46,316 nt of DNA, from assembly GCF_000281045.1 (NCBI RefSeq), contig NW_008246079.1, positions 177,283 to 223,598 of the forward strand, in the 5' to 3' direction. The notes beneath the pieces are model-generated. The model made no database searches. It saw only the letters and a list, made by a program, of their open reading frames with translations, and was not told the origin of the DNA. Position numbers and translations under genes: made by a program. This stretch comes from Saprolegnia diclina VS20. Taxonomy: Eukaryota > Oomycota > Saprolegniomycetes > Saprolegniales > Saprolegniaceae. Below are positions 1 through 10,190 of this stretch, piece after piece (positions within the stretch are counted from its first letter, which is position 1; every line of letters starts with the position of its first letter).

Positions 1-402
1 GAAGAAGTACCACACGGTTGTCGGCACCGCCAAGACGGTGATCAAGATGAGCGCCATTTGCAGCCAGATGCCCATGAGGAGGTAGTTTTTGGCGCCGTAC
101 GCTTGACCGCAGAGCTACATCAAGGCGAATTGAGATGAATGATGATGTTGTGACGGACTGACTCATACCGGAATCAGAGCCGCGGCCATGCCCCAGACGG
201 TGCAGAGCGGAAGCTCGACCCAGAGCGTCGCGAGCGCCGAGCCCGCGAGCTCGTTTGTGCCAATGTGTCCGAGGAACGCGTTGTCGATGATTAGGATGGC
301 TAGCCGCGCCAAGTTGCTGATGATAAGCTGTAGCGACAAGCCTAGGAGCGGGAGCAGCTCCGAGCGGAGGCGAAAGACGTCGGGCTTTTCGCCTGTCGTC
401 AT
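1..402 (-). CDS. MATE family efflux transporter 1 (partial, runs off left edge)
   Basis: N-terminal part of a multidrug and toxin extrusion (MATE) antiporter. These are 12-helix membrane proteins that export organic cations and toxins in exchange for H+ or Na+. Exon 1 is 402-169 and exon 2 is 114-1. The 54-bp intron (168-115) begins GTATGAG and ends TAG. The joined reading gives ...AALIP then LCGQAYGAKNYLLMG, the conserved block after helix 2 in eukaryotic MATEs. The start at 402 (MTTGEKPDVFRLR) fits paralogue N-termini and lies 14 bp after an exact initiator element. The visible part has no break. It is the left-most of five MATE paralogues and is most like the broken copy at 764-2327. The substrate cannot be told from sequence. 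Confidence 0.85.
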
Positions 403-415
403 TGGCGTCGTGCAG

Positions 416-431
416 AAATTGAAAAATGAGC
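416..431 (-). promoter_or_regulatory. Oomycete initiator element of MATE 1
   Basis: Read on the minus strand this is GCTCATTTTTCAATTT. It fits the published oomycete Inr/flanking consensus GCTCATTYYNCAWTTT at all 16 positions. It ends 13 bases before the ATG at 402, so the transcript leader would be only about 25 nt. Confidence 0.8.
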
Positions 432-763
432 CAAGTACCGTGCGGGTTCGATTTCGTCTGAGGACGCGAGTTAGCTCTGGAAGACAACGCGTGTACGATC
501 AACGAAATTGTGGTTGGTCGTCGTGATCGCACGTGGTTGCTGGGCAATGCTCTATTGCATACTAGTATAGAATTGGTGGGCTTCGTTTGAGTATGGGAAA
601 TACCGTCGCTGGACGTCCAAGCGCTGCTGGAGCGTCGACGTCGCGGGGTCTGGCAAAGTAATCAGTGGTACATTTTTTGTGCACGTCGAGTTCGAACATC
701 TATGTACCCTTACTTATATCGTCCAGGATACAGCGACGGTGAAGTCATCAGTGACACATCAAA
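432..763. other. Intergenic, nothing recognised
   Basis: Spacer between MATE 1 and the 3' end of the broken MATE 2. I see no coding potential on either strand and no repeat. It should hold the upstream promoter of MATE 1 and the 3' end of MATE 2. Confidence 0.5.
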
Positions 764-2327
764 CTAGATTAAAGAGAGGTGGTAGCAATGTTTGTCATCG
801 TTCCTTGAGTTCATCTCGGGCGACTCGAGCACGTAAATAAAGTTGCTGCGGTCGTCGTCGTCAATGTCGGTACTCGAGATTTTGGCGCCCGGCACTTCCG
901 AGATTTCCATGGCCTCGGCCGCCATTTTTTGCCAGTCGATCCGACGAAACCGAAGCATTAGGATGAGAACCTTGATGCCAATGGCGATCGAGGACCCGAT
1001 CCACACGCCCCAAAGCCCCAGATCTTTCGCATTGCCAAAGTAGTAGGCTAATGGCAGCTGGACGCCCCAGAGACCGACGATCGTCACGATCATGACAAAG
1101 CCCATTTGACCCATGCCCATAAACGACGTGATGAAGCCCATCTCGAGCGCTCGCAAGCTCGCGGCAGCAACATACAGTGAGAGGACGTTTGTGTAGAGGG
1201 CGACGATTCGCTCGTCAGTCGTAAAGATGCCGACAACACTGCGCCGACCAAACCACAGCACGCAAGCGACAATGACAACAACGCACGCCAGAGCTGCAAA
1301 TCCGAGGTATGCACGGGCGCGGGCGGCGCGCGGTCGACCTTCGCCAAGGTGCTCGGCCAGACCGACCTCAGCAGCCAAACCGATGCCAATAAAAATGGCA
1401 TTGACCATCGTCCAGACGCTGCTCAAGACCGCGTTGGTGGCAATGACGTTAGCGCCCATCTTGGCAACGACAAACGAGAGCGCCGCGGCGCCGAGCAAGT
1501 CACAGCTGTCGTTGAGGCCCAGAGGCAGCGCCATGCGGAAGAACGTCTTCCAGCGAGACCACGTCAGCTCCGAGAGCTTCCAGCCGCCCCACGCCCCCCG
1601 ATGGTACTTCTTGTAGACGAATGCATAGAGGAAGAGCGCGATCGGCTGGAACCACGCAGCAATGACGGTGGCGAGCGGTGATCCGTCAAAGCCGAGGCCG
1701 TGCCAGTTGCCGGCACCATAAATAAGAAATTAGTTGGCACCGACGTCGATGCCGATGCAGACGATGCCGTTGATAGTGGTGGGCAAGACAACACCCATGG
1801 CTTGGAGGTACTGACGCAAACAGACGTACGCGAGGAGCGGCCAAATGCTTGGCGACAAGAGCTGCGCAAAGCGAGCGCCGAGCTCGATGATGACTGCGTC
1901 GTCGGTCGTGAGACGCAAGATACCGTCGACGTAGAGAAAATACACAGTCGTCGGTACAGCGAGGATCGATATCAGAATGAGCGTCATTTGCAGCCAGATG
2001 CCCATGAGAGCGTAGTTTTTCGTGCCGTACGCTTGGCCACAAAGCTACAGCAAACTGGATCTGAGAACTTGATACCACAAAAGATCGATGCAAGTACCGC
2101 TATTTGGGCCGAGGCCATTCCCCAGACGGTGAAGAGGGGAAACTCGGTCCAGAGCGTCGCGAGCGCCGAGCCCGCGAGCTCACTCGTGCCGAGGTGCCCA
2201 AGAAACGCGCTGTCGATGACCATGAGGGCAAGCCGCGCCATGTTGCTGATCTCGAGCTGAAGTGCAAAAATTAGAAACGCAGCTCCGACCGGAGGTGAAA
2301 GACGTCTTCGCCCAGCTCCGCACTCAT
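764..2327 (-). pseudogene. MATE family efflux transporter 2, broken copy
   Basis: A MATE antiporter copy with at least two disabling changes. The original start is probably 2327 (MSAELGEDVFHLRSEL). After that SEL the frame breaks near 2270 and homology resumes in another frame (FLIFALQLEISN), a few residues shorter than in MATE 1. The first intron is 2097-2045 (GTACTTG...TGTAG), at the same position as in the other copies. Exon 2 then reads LCGQAYGTKNYALMG onward. A TAA at 1732-1730 replaces the Tyr/Trp codon of the conserved GAN(Y/W)LLIY block. Downstream the frame is open to 764 through a long stretch almost identical to MATE 3 (FQPIALFLYAFVYKKYHRG). The long open remainder suggests recent decay. 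An assembly error could explain one change but hardly both. Confidence 0.8.
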
Positions 2328-3384
2328 CTTCCAGAGGCAATTCGAAAATGGTCGCCTTGAGAACATGGTTCTTGTCGAGGGAGAATGGGTCTTGTCGAAC
2401 GAGAGCCATGGGCAACATCCATACTGCAATCAGTGAACCACACGTCACATCTTGGTGATGACAACCGGCGCGTCATCGCACGTGCTTGGGGCTATGAGCC
2501 ATTCGCTTTCAAAACGTATGATGGCGTCAAGGACCGGGTCATACGAGCAGCGTTGGAGTGTACCCTCGGATAAGTTTCAAATCTTAGGATGGGAGGTGAT
2601 AGCTTAGGATCAATATGCATTGCCTAGACTATGTCGTGAATTGTGCAGTACGTTGGAGACGCTGGTGCAATGTCCAGTAGACCTCAACACGACATTCTCG
2701 ATTGCTAACCATGAAAAAACGATCACACCAAGTTAAAATTCAATTATGTTGGTGCACAAAACGTCTCTCGGCAGGTTGGTGCAGACAACGTGACGACCCA
2801 AAAATCAGGACCTTTTGCCATATGTATGACTTTTGCTTCAAGTTTTAGAGTCCTCCACAACCCGAGCACTCGACAACAGATATCCATCACAGAGGATGAC
2901 CGAGTGCATTGACCCTTGTTGCAACCACCAGCGAGACCTCAACATAGAACGTCAATCAAAAGGTAGTTTTGCGCGGGACGCGTGAAGCTGTGTGATTTGA
3001 CCACGGTCATGCAAGTGCGCCATCTTCAGCCGTTGCCCGAACCACAGTTCCCGTTTAGCAGGCAGCAACTGTCAACGTCGAAGACACGGTCCAAGCTCAT
3101 TTCCAATACAGCAATGCAGCGTTAACCCTCCGCTGGCCACCTCCTAGGTCGTGAAAGACCGTTCGTACACGGCGCTTGGAGTGACGTGGGGCATCATGTC
3201 CGAGCGACGCCAGAATCCATATATCGCGTCTCACGTAACCAATGACAAGCTATCGCCTCGCTTCACAACCAGACAACAGCGATTTCTCAGCCGACCTCAA
3301 CTGTCGGTGGCACGATCCTGCACCACGTGACTTCTGTGCTCGCACGCTGTATGAGAGCAGGTCTGCGCACAACAAATCGCCATC
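2328..3384. other. Gene-free spacer between two broken MATE copies
   Basis: About 1 kb with no convincing reading frame. On the minus strand, just before the old MATE 2 start, ACCATTTTCGAATT (about 2346-2359) looks like a decayed initiator. I see no tRNA, tandem repeat or element ends. Open readings here are short and have no recognisable motif. Confidence 0.5.
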
Positions 3385-5006
3385 ATGGTGTGTCCTTCAG
3401 GCTGCAATCGACCGGCGATGCGCCACTGCGACGCCAGTAGCGTCTCGAGTGATGTCTTTTGTGCCCGAAAAGAGATACTTCCCTTCCTAGCGTTTGCCGC
3501 TCAGCTCATGATCTCCAACTTGGCTCGACTCGCGCTCACCGTCGTCGACAGCGCGTTCGTCGGGCACCTCGGTACCACCGAGCTCGCAGCGGCCTCCCTC
3601 GCCAGTCTCTGGACGCAATGCGTTCTCTACACCGTCACCGCCATGGCCTCGGCGCTTGTCGCGGTATGTCCATTCTTGTTGCAAAAGGCGTCACCGGATG
3701 CATAGCTTTGTGGTCAAGCGTACGGCGCCAAGAACTACCTCCTCATGGGCGTCTGGCTTCAAATGGCTCTTCTTCTTATCGCGGTGCTCATGCCCCCCAC
3801 GCTCTACTGGTACTGGTCCATCGACGTCGTCGTGCAGCACGCAACCGACGATGCAGCGATTGTCGCGCTCGGCTCCCGTTTTGGACGCATTTTATCGGCA
3901 AGTGCCTGGCCGTTGCTGGTGTACGTCTGCCTATGCCAGTACCTCCAAGCTCTGGGCGTTGTCACCCCCACGACCATCAACGGCATCGTCTGCATCGGTA
4001 TTGATGTCGGAGCCAACTACCTCCTCATCTACACGGCGGGCCTTGGCTTTGATGGGTCGCCACTGGCTACTGTCATTGCAGCGTGGTTCCAGCCGATCGC
4101 GCTCTTCCTCTATGCATTCGTCTACAAGAAGTACCATCGCGGGGCGTGGGGCGGCTGGAAGCTCTCGGAGCTCACGTGGTCTCGCTGGAAGACGTTCTTC
4201 CGCATGGCGCTGCCCCTCGGCCTCAACGACGGCTGCACCTTCTTGTACTTGGCCGTGCTATCTCTTATCGTCGCCACGCTCGGGTCGGACGCGATCGCTG
4301 CCAACGCCATCTTCTCCAACCTCTGGGTCCTCCTGCAAGAACTCTACTACAGCATCGGATGTGCGGCCGAAGTTCGCATTGCTGCGCACTTGGGTGGACG
4401 TCGCCCGACATCGGCCAAGGCGACTGCGTTCATGGCTGTCAGTGTCGCAACCAGTGTCGCCGCCCTAGTCGCTATCGGTTTCTTCGTCGGTGCTCGGGGC
4501 GTCATCGGCATTTTCACGAGCAATGACGCGCTCCTTGCACTGTGCATCGACGCGCTGCCGCTGTACATTGGCGCGTCACTCATGCTAGCGGTCGAGACCG
4601 TCCTTTCGTGTACTCTCGAAGGCATGGGTCAGATGGGCTTTGTCTCGGTCGTGACGCTCCTCGACTCTGGGGCGTCCAGCTCCCACTGGCCTACTACTTT
4701 GGTATCACAAACAACCTCGGTCTCTCGGGGGTCTGGCTCGGCTGCTGCGTCGGCGGTGGCGCCAAGACGGTCGTCTTTGCCATCAAGCTCGCCACGGTGC
4801 AGTGGTCCGACATGGTAACGGGCGCCCTAGTCGCCATGGAAATCGTCGGCGGCGACGACGCAAGCGAAAGTAAGCGCTCGACACTGCCAGTCTTGTGCGA
4901 CCCAGAGTGCAGTTTTGTGTGTATGCTGACATCACCCATAGCCCACGAACCATCTTGGTACTCGCATGACCATCGCGGCGGCAGTGTCGCCTTGACGTTA
5001 ATATAA
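3385..5006 (+). pseudogene. MATE family efflux transporter 3, single frameshift
   Basis: A third MATE antiporter copy, on the opposite strand to copies 1 and 2. Exon 1 is 3385-3663, the intron is 3664-3705 (42 bp, GTATGTC...CATAG), and exon 2 starts 3706 with LCGQAYGAKNYLLMG. The frame is clean through the first eleven or so helices up to FVSVVTLL (about 4660). The conserved LWGVQLPLAYYFG then continues one frame over, as if one base had been lost near 4663-4665. The second frame runs to a stop at 5006 and ends LTLI, like the LSLI end of copy 2, so that is probably the original C-terminus. The N-terminus (MVCPSGCNRPAMRHC...) is unlike the paralogues, so the start is uncertain. It could be a young pseudogene or a sequencing error. 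Confidence 0.75.
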
Positions 5007-6131
5007 CCGTCATACATATTGCTACAATATTGTCGTGCACGGCGTTTCGGCACGTCGACTGCAAAGCCAACCAACCGCAGCCAAGCGGAATCAAATGATT
5101 TTATGGACCTTTGGCCGATGCAGCGTGTCACGAGCTACCACTGAATATAGAGAAAAGGTGCAGTCACAGTGCAGTGCGCCCACACCTTTCGGCTCAGAGA
5201 TAAATGTACACCACCTTGAACTAACTCGTCGGTTTTGCCTGTGCGCAGCATCGATCAATTTTGTGCATTAGTCCATGAGTTAGTATATGAGTCCATGAGT
5301 TAGTGCATAAGTCCCTTGCTAGTACATTAGTACATTAGTAAGTATACTAGTCTATGCGCTATTACATTAGTATATTCGTTAGTTGGTACGGCATTGCAAC
5401 GATAGTTGTTTTGGAACATCCTGGGTGTACCGCTCGACGACGTTGGAAGAGCCCCGTCTACCTTGCGTCATTTATTGCACCCACGAGCGCCAACGAGTGG
5501 TTCAGAACCAGTCTTTTGTGCGCCATCGACTCCGAGACCGCCTTGCTTTGCTTGCTGGGAGGCTACTTTATGTGTACAGTCGTGGCCTTTCTGCTTCGAG
5601 TCCCACGTGCAGCCTCGACTGTCTACGGTGGCGAACTGGATCCCAGTGCAAAATACAATGACACCAAGGCGCAGGGACACCAGACGTGGTAGTGGGTTCC
5701 CTTTATCCAACCACCCATGCCTCTACGACTTGTAGTACAGCAAATTGCAGTAGCGAGTCCAAGCGCGCGATCGATCTCTGGTCTCTTGTCTTGTTCCGGC
5801 CTTGCTTGTCAAAGGCACTGCAGTTTTTCGCGTCAAATATCATCCGTCAACGGCCATCTGCAAACAGCTGGCGTTTGCTCGCTCAAGATGAGCTCGCGGG
5901 CTGTACGATCGTCAACGACGATGCATAAAATGCGCCGCTTGTACTCTGATGTAATGCCGATCGGCGTTTTGGGTGCTTGGAGCAGGAGCACTGCCTCGCA
6001 TCTGAGCCATCCTACCTCCTGGTGCGCCGCTTGGAGGGCGCGATTACACCCCCCGTCCCACTCTGCATCTGGTTGCACGGACCAGACGCACTGTCGCAGG
6101 ATGGTGTCGCGACCACGGAAACTTCCAAGGC
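5007..6131. other. Gene-free spacer, partly AT-rich
   Basis: Spacer before the intact MATE 4. It contains the AT-rich imperfect repeat listed separately. A 112-residue open reading at 5354-5692 has no recognised domain and overlaps equally long readings in other frames, so I do not call it. Confidence 0.5.
5268..5385. repeat. AT-rich imperfect tandem repeat (TTAGT / TCCATGAG units)
   Basis: The stretch is built from variants of short words: GAGTCCATGAGTTAGT appears at least twice, and ACATTAGT or ATTAGTA appears several times (AGTACATTAGTACATTAGTA). It is much AT-richer than the flanks. It looks like a degenerate minisatellite without strict period. Confidence 0.65.
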
Positions 6132-6149
6132 CTCACTTTTCCTTTGGCC
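6132..6149 (+). promoter_or_regulatory. Initiator-like element directly before MATE 4 start
   Basis: CTCACTTTTCCTTTGGCC abuts the ATG at 6150. It matches the TCA-pyrimidine-TTTGCC pattern seen before other genes in this window. If it is the start site the leader is under 20 nt. Confidence 0.5.
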
Positions 6150-7729
6150 ATGTCGAGCGTTCTCGAGTCCAAGCCGCTGCTGGCCAAGCCCACCGACACG
6201 TTCGTGCTGAAGCGCGAGCTCGGTCCCTACATCTCGCTCGCGCTGCAGATGGCGCTCGCCAACGTGGCGCGCATTGCGCTCATCTCGATCGACTCGGCTT
6301 TTCTTGGGCACCTCGGCACGGACGCGCTCGCTGGCTCGTCGCTCGCGACGATTTGGACCCAAGTGCCGCTCAACTGCGTCTGGGCCATGGCCTCGGCCCT
6401 CATCACGGTGCGTCTGCCTCCATTGATATGCCATTCGACTCATGAAACGACTGATAGCTCTGCGGTCAAGCGTACGGCGCCAAGAACTACAACCTCATGG
6501 GCATCTGGTTTCAGATGGCGCTCTGCCTCGTGAGCGTGCTCATGGTTCCCGTCTTTGTGTGGTACTGGACGCTTGACGTTGTCCTCTCGCACGCGACCGA
6601 CGACGTTACCATCATTGCGCTTGGTCTCCGCTTCGCCCGGCTCTTGTCCTTCTCGATCTGGCCGAGCCTCGTGTACGTCTGCATGCGCCAGTACCTCCAG
6701 GCGATGAACCTCGTGGCACCCACGACCATCATCGGCACCATGTCGATTGTGATTGCGGTGTTTGCCAACTGGCTGCTCATCTACGGCGCCGGCGAGTGGG
6801 ACGGCCTCGGCTTTGACGGCTCGGCGCTCGCGACTGTCGTTGCCTCTTGGTTCCAACCGGTTGCGTTGTACCTCTATGCGTTCGCGTACCGCGGCTACCA
6901 CAAGCAGGCGTGGGGCGGCTGGCAGCTCTCGGCCTTCACCAAGGACCGGTGGATGACGTTCCTTCGCATGGCGCTGCCGCTCGGTCTCAACGACGGCTTT
7001 ACGACGCTCGCCAACTCGTGCATGTCGCTCATCGCGGCGCAGCTCGGCGCCGAGATCCTTGCGTCGAATGCAATTCTGCTCACGCTCTGGACGCTGGTTT
7101 GGGCGCTCTTCTGGGGCATTGCGTGCTCGACCCAAGTCAAAGTTGCCAACCAGCTCGGGGCGGGCCACCCGAAAGCGGCCCGTGCGTCGAGCCAGCTCGG
7201 TTTCTGCGCCATCATTGTCACGGCCGTGCTCGTGGCCGCATTGACGTACGTGGCCCACACACCGATTCTGAGCATCTACACGAGCGACGCCGTCTTGATT
7301 GACCACTGCGTCGCGGTGCTGCCGCTTTTCGTGCTCGGGTTTGGCCTCGACGCGATCGAGATTACGATCACGGCGGTTCTTGAAGGCATGGGCCAGATGC
7401 CGTTTGTGTCGATGGTGTCGTTCGTCGCCATGTGGCTCGTCCAGCTCCCGATGAGCTACGTGCTCGCGATCCACTTGAACTATGGGTTTGCGGGTCTCTG
7501 GATCGGCATTTGCCTCACGGCCGGCTTCAAGATGATTGTGCTCGCCATCAAGTACGTCACGATCGACTGGGACCTCATGGCGCTCCACGCAATGGAGACG
7601 GTCGAAGCCACGGACGACTGGACCATGTCGGCGACGTGCGCGATTGCGTCGCCTGCGAACGCGCTCTTGACGTCGCAGTCGCCCGGCTTTCACCGCAACA
7701 CGCCGACGAACATCAAGTCAGAAGCGTAG
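6150..7729 (+). CDS. MATE family efflux transporter 4 (intact)
   Basis: Complete MATE antiporter of about 509 residues, exporting unknown organic cations or toxins across a membrane with H+ or Na+ exchange. Exon 1 is 6150-6407, the intron 6408-6457 (50 bp, GTGCGT...GATAG), exon 2 6458-7729. The N-terminus (MSSVLESKPLLAKP) is followed by about twelve hydrophobic helices. LCGQAYGAKNYNLMG lies across the splice join (about residue 87). Other family blocks are QYLQAMNLVAPTTII, FRMALPLGLNDG-type FLRMALPLGLNDG, and EGMGQMPFVSM. The C-terminal tail of about 50 residues is hydrophilic. The in-frame TTG at 6144 is not needed; ATG 6150 is preferred. It is closest to MATE 5 and the two probably arose by tandem duplication. 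The family assignment is firm; substrate and membrane are unknown. Confidence 0.92.
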
Positions 7730-8308
7730 ATTTAGATTTCTCTAGGCCACCTCTACTACAACTACTACATAACTCCTACATACACTTGTGTGTCTCCTGC
7801 GCTGTCTTCGAGACGCTCGTCAGCAAAGCACGGCTGGTGCGCTCATATTACCAAGGTACCGGTAGGCTAGACCATCACTAACCACGGATCCTTACCCAAT
7901 ATGGGCATGTTGTGGACCAATCGTGACGGTCGGAGGGTTGATGGGGTAGTCAACACCGTCGCCGGCTGGGCCGATCCCTCGCTCGCGACTGCAACCAGAT
8001 TGTACATGTACTCGCTAGTGCCTGTGGCTCTCTGACGTCAAGGGGAGCGTAAGAGCGGCGACCCATCAAGCAGGCTCGCTGCATACGTCCTGCTCCAAGT
8101 ACAGCTCGGGCGCCGCGTCGTCGCCGTCCAAAGCGTCCTCGGCCTGTCTAGAGGCCTTCGAATTCGAACACGCAATTCCGCCCTCGGATTGGTCGCCTGA
8201 CCATGAGCGCACCAATCAAACGTTACGAGGATCCCACTTTGCACAAACAATCTCAGTGCGTGTCCCTGCGGTGGCGACCACAGATCCCTCGTACACTGCT
8301 CGACGAGG
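7730..8308. other. Intergenic and MATE 5 promoter region
   Basis: 579 bp between tandem MATE genes. It contains CCAAT words at 7896-7900 and 7917-7921 and the ATTGG/CCAAT pair listed separately. No coding feature is supported. Confidence 0.5.
8188..8216. promoter_or_regulatory. Opposed CCAAT boxes upstream of MATE 5
   Basis: ATTGG at 8188-8192 and CCAAT at 8212-8216, about 95-120 bp before the ATG. This is a typical distance for NF-Y-type binding. Assignment is by motif only. Confidence 0.45.
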
Positions 8309-9877
8309 ATGATGGAGCACACGCCGCTGGTGTCCAAGAAGACGACGGATGTCTTTGACCTCCAGCACGAGTTCTGGCCGTACCTCTCGCTCGCCTTCCA
8401 GATGGCGCTCGCCAACATTGCGCGCATCGCGCTCACGTCCATCGACTCGGCCTTCCTCGGCCACCTCGGCACGGGCGCGCTCGCAGGCTCGTCGCTGGCC
8501 ACGATCTGGACCCAAGTGCCGCTCTTTGCCGTCTGGGCCATGGCCTCGGCCCTCGTGACGGTAGGCTCACCCATCCTGCATGTATCTTCACCGCCTGATC
8601 TTGTCGGATAGCTCTGCGGCCAAGCGTTTGGCGCCAAGAACTATGCGCTCATGGGCGTGTGGTTTCAAATGTCATTGATCCTCGTGACGCTTTTGTCCGT
8701 GCCCGTCTTTGTCTGGTACTGGGTCCTCGACGTCGTCCTCTCGCGCGCGACGGACGATCTCGATATCGTTGCGCTCGGGGTCCGCTTTGCGCGTCTCCTC
8801 TCGTTTTCGATTTGGCCGACGCTGGCGTATGCGTGCATGCGCCAGTACCTCCAGGCCATGAACATCGTCGCGCCGACGACGATCATCGGCACGATCGCCA
8901 TCTTCCTTGCGATTGGCGCCAACACGTTCTTCATCTACGGCGCCGGCGAGTGGCACGGCCTCGGCTTTGACGGGTCGGCCATCGCGACCGTCTTTGCGTC
9001 CTGGTTCCAGCCCATTGCACTATTTCTCTATGCCTTTACGTACCGCGGCTACCACAAGATGGCGTGGGACGGCTGGCACTGGTCGGCGTTCACGTCCGAT
9101 CGGTGGCGCACGTTCCTTCGCATGGCTGTGCCCCTCGGCATCAACGACGGCTTGACGACGCTCGCCAACTCGTGCATGTCGCTCATCGCCGCGCAGCTCG
9201 GTGCTCAAGTCCTAGCGTCGAATGCAATTCTGCTCACGCTCTGGGGCATGGTCTGGGCGCTCTTCTGGGGCATTGGCTGCTCGACCCAAGTCAAGGTCGC
9301 GAATCATCTGGGCGCCGGCCACCCGAACGCCGCGCGGGCTGCGAGCCGCCTCGGTTTTGCCACGATCGGTGCCGCGACCGTCCTTGTGGCGCTGGCGACG
9401 TTGCTGGGACGGGACCTCGTGCTCCGCGTCTACACGAGCGATGCCGCGCTCATTGCTATGAGCAACGACGTCCTCCCGCTCTTTGTCCTAGCGTTTTGCC
9501 TCGATGCGCTCGAGATCACGATGACCGCAGTCCTCGACGGCATGGGCCAAATGCCGTTCGTGTCCATGGTTGCGTTCGTCGCCATGTGGGGCATCCAGCT
9601 GCCGTTCGCGTACCTCTTTGCGATCCAGTGGCACTGCGGCTTTGCGGGTCTCTGGTACGGGATTTGCCTCACGGCCGGCTTCAAGCTCGTCGTGCTCACG
9701 GTCAAGTACACGACGATCGACTGGACCCAAATGGCGCAAAACGCCATGGAGGCGATGGAAGCGCCGGACGCGGTCGACTGGACGATGCCACCTCTAGCGA
9801 TCGCGTCGCCAGCCAACGTGCTCTTGACGCCCTCGAATGGATGGGGTCGCACCAAGTCGCACGTCAGTGACATTTAA
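8309..9877 (+). CDS. MATE family efflux transporter 5 (intact)
   Basis: Complete MATE antiporter of about 505 residues, paralogous to MATE 4 along its whole length. Exon 1 is 8309-8560, the intron 8561-8611 (51 bp, GTAGGC...GATAG), exon 2 8612-9877. The start is the first of two ATGs (MMEHTPLVSKKTTDVF). The conserved block across the join reads LCGQAFGAKNYALMG. Other matches to MATE 4 include SLIAAQLGAQVLASNAILLT, GCSTQVKVANHLGAGHP and DGMGQMPFVSM. The tail ends KSHVSDI. Differences from MATE 4 are spread evenly, so both copies appear to be under purifying selection. Substrate unknown. Confidence 0.92.
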
Positions 9878-9920
9878 TCGATTGCAATAGACCAAAGTGT
9901 GAGGACTATCGAATTATAAT

Positions 9921-10190
9921 GTGTGGCATCGACACAAAGCAGCCGAGCGAGATGGCCAGCGCTGGCGCCTGCTGGGCCACGTGTTGCGCAGGCAGTCCCT
10001 GGCAACGCTGCCGCCGCCGGCTTTTTTGCCCCGCCCGTGTTTAGGCCGCACCAAGCTTACGTTGCCGATCGTCCTGCACTGCGACCTCCAATCGTCATGC
10101 ACTGCCTCAGTTGCTGGCGTCTCTCGATGACCTTAGAACCTTAAGAAACTGCGGATGGCGAAGCCTGGAAGGCCTCTACGAAGCGTGTCG
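9921..10190 (+). mobile_element. LINE ORF2 C-terminal remnant
   Basis: A short decayed piece resembling the extreme C-terminus of a non-LTR retrotransposon ORF2. WRLLGHVLRR (9963-9992) is the family's W-x-x-x-GHVLR word, followed by LTLPIVLHCDL (about 10056), then, in another frame from about 10114, LASLDDLRTLRN and W-x-x-L. Order and spacing fit LINE tails where GHVLR precedes a TLP...DL block and an L-DDL-LR block. There is at least one frameshift, and no reverse transcriptase or endonuclease is visible. It could be a chance match, but three motifs in the right order argue against this. Confidence 0.5.

Noticed and set aside
5354-5692. 112-residue open reading frame
   Set aside because: Other frames are equally open, no motif, atypical composition and next to AT-rich repeat sequence.
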